Shown in pieces: positions 63,120-64,000 of a DNA stretch of 64,000 nt. The stretch lies in assembly GCF_014905555.1 (NCBI RefSeq), contig NZ_BNGS01000001.1, forward strand, positions 248,001 through 312,000, read 5' to 3'. This DNA comes from Streptomyces sp. Y2F8-2 (GTDB taxonomy: Bacteria > Actinomycetota > Actinomycetes > Streptomycetales > Streptomycetaceae). Within the stretch, counting starts at the first letter, position 1, and the number at the start of each line of letters is the position of its first letter. Both the position numbers and the translations under genes were made by a program. Under the pieces are notes generated by a model. The model was not told where the DNA came from. It worked only from the letters and a program-made list of their open reading frames with translations, and ran no database searches.

Positions 63120-64000
63120 TCAGTCCTCCGGCCACAGCCCCGGCAGCGGCGTGAAGGCGTGCCGCACCTGGTGCGGTACCTGCTCCCCCAGCAGGCGGCG
63201 CATCGCCTCCGCCGCGCGGACCGCCGCGTCGGCGCAGCAGTTGTTGAACAGGACGTGCACCTGTTCCGTCCGCTCGGCCAGGCCCCGCACCCGCGGCACC
63301 CACTCCGCCAGCTCCCCCTCGGTGTACGTGTGGCGGTAGGCGTCCTCCTTGGACCCGGTGCCCCAGTGCGGGCTGCGCCCGTGGAAGCGGACGACGGCCA
63401 GCCGCCGTGTCGTGACCGGCGCGAAGGGCGGCATCGAGGTCGGCAGGTCCCGCGCCGTGTCCACGGCGACCGCGGTGGCGTCCAGATCCGCGAGCAGTGC
63501 CGCGGTGGCCGTCTCCCGGTCGCCCCGCCACCAGTCCGGGTGCCGGAACTCGACGGCGAACGGCCAGCCGCGGGCCCGCTCACGGCAGGCGCGTACGAAC
63601 GCCTCCGACCGTGGGCCGGGAGTGAGCGAGGGAGGGAACTGGAACAGCACCGTCCCGAGCCGTCCGGCCCGCCGCAGCGGCGCCAGCGCTTCGGTGAAGC
63701 GCGCCCATAACTCGTCGAGCAGGCCCGCGTCGCCGCCGCCCGGATCCGGGGCGCGCCGTCGGGCCAGGGCCGGCCGCAGGTCGGCGGGCAGCGCGTCCGG
63801 CCGCGTCGGATGTCCCGTCAGCAGTGAGAAAGCCTTGACGTCGAAGACGAAGCCGTCCGGTGTCCGCTCCACCCACAGGCGACTGGTGCGTTCGCTGGGC
63901 AGCGCGTAGTACGAGGAGTCCGCCTCGACCACGGGAAACCGCTCGGCATAGAACCTCAGCCGCCCCTCCGCGTCGCGCCGCCCCCGCGGATACCAGCCGC
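63120..64000 (-). CDS. DUF72-family protein (cut by window end)
   Basis: The frame runs from the stop at 63120 to the window edge, so the N-terminus is missing. DUF72 (YecE-like TIM-barrel) motifs are visible: GWYPRG near the edge, FPVVEADSSYYALPSE, VLFQFPPSL, FAVEFRHPDWW and VHVLFNNCCADAAV. Some relatives are proposed to act in metal or Fe-S metabolism, but the reaction is unknown. A repeat-rich gap separates it from glnE. Confidence 0.9.
   Translation of the reverse strand, partial: GWYPRGRRDAEGRLRFYAERFPVVEADSSYYALPSERTSRLWVERTPDGFVFDVKAFSLLTGHPTRPDALPADLRPALARRRAPDPGGGDAGLLDELWARFTEALAPLRRAGRLGTVLFQFPPSLTPGPRSEAFVRACRERARGWPFAVEFRHPDWWRGDRETATAALLADLDATAVAVDTARDLPTSMPPFAPVTTRRLAVVRFHGRSPHWGTGSKEDAYRHTYTEGELAEWVPRVRGLAERTEQVHVLFNNCCADAAVRAAEAMRRLLGEQVPHQVRHAFTPLPGLWPED

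Noticed and set aside
62310..63710. 466-residue plus-strand ORF across the glnE-DUF72 gap
   Set aside because: Driven by G-rich repeats and antisense to two recognised genes.

Overview
The window is chromosomal DNA from a high-GC actinomycete, almost certainly a Streptomyces: extreme G/C bias at third codon positions, frequent GTG starts, two glutamine synthetases (bacterial GSI-type and eukaryote-like GSII), a LacI-type MalR with a malEFG cluster that has no ATPase gene, and a gene order that, as I recall it, matches the S. coelicolor interval from about SCO2177 to SCO2235. It looks like core chromosome. I found no tRNA, rRNA, insertion sequence, prophage or CRISPR array.

Layout. 1-3.1 kb: end of a rhomboid-like membrane protein, cobS, pepA. 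3.4-10.5 kb: 2-oxoacid dehydrogenase block (lpdA, a two-lipoyl-domain E2 called sucB, a FadR-type GntR regulator, homodimeric aceE), with a 17-bp palindrome overlapping the likely aceE promoter. 10.6-19.3 kb: WYL regulator, DUF4240, PGRP-type amidase, MarP-like membrane serine protease, GNAT, TIGR01777 epimerase, FAD oxidoreductase, HTH/TPR regulator. 19.5-21.6 kb: lipB and lipA, which make the lipoyl cofactor used by the E2 upstream. 21.8-25.1 kb: small ORF, DUF4191, RDD, then glnA behind a textbook double GlnR box. 25.3-30.3 kb: HtpX-PspAB pair and small or hypothetical genes. 30.5-32.9 kb: a 22-bp tandem array, glnII, a candidate cysteine-containing leader peptide and an orphan GlnR-like winged-helix gene (glnRII by synteny). 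33-43.9 kb: epimerase, two-component system, DUF1996 secreted protein, lipoprotein, TPR protein, a sigma-like membrane fusion, TetR, a CHMI-type tautomerase, and a PP2C phosphatase with a degenerate receiver. 43.9-58.7 kb: starch/maltodextrin regulon (giant amylase-pullulanase, alpha-amylase, alpha-glucosidase, malG, malF, malE, malR) with CTTGC/TGCAAG operator-like repeats in front of its transcription units. 58.8-64 kb: PAP2 protein, glnE, a degenerate repeat region and the start-truncated end of a DUF72 gene.

How the genes work together. Three themes recur. Nitrogen: glnA, glnII, the GlnRII-like regulator and glnE (which adenylylates GlnA Tyr397, visible here) lie within 40 kb. Lipoate and carbon: E1, E2, E3 and both lipoate enzymes lie within 18 kb. 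Starch: secreted amylase and pullulanase release maltodextrins, MalEFG imports them, the alpha-glucosidase cleaves them, and MalR represses the set.

At least thirteen genes lack a Shine-Dalgarno sequence but carry a -10-like hexamer 6-8 nt before their start codon, consistent with leaderless mRNAs; this spacing helped choose several starts. Function calls rest on motif recognition from the translated sequence; no database search was possible.
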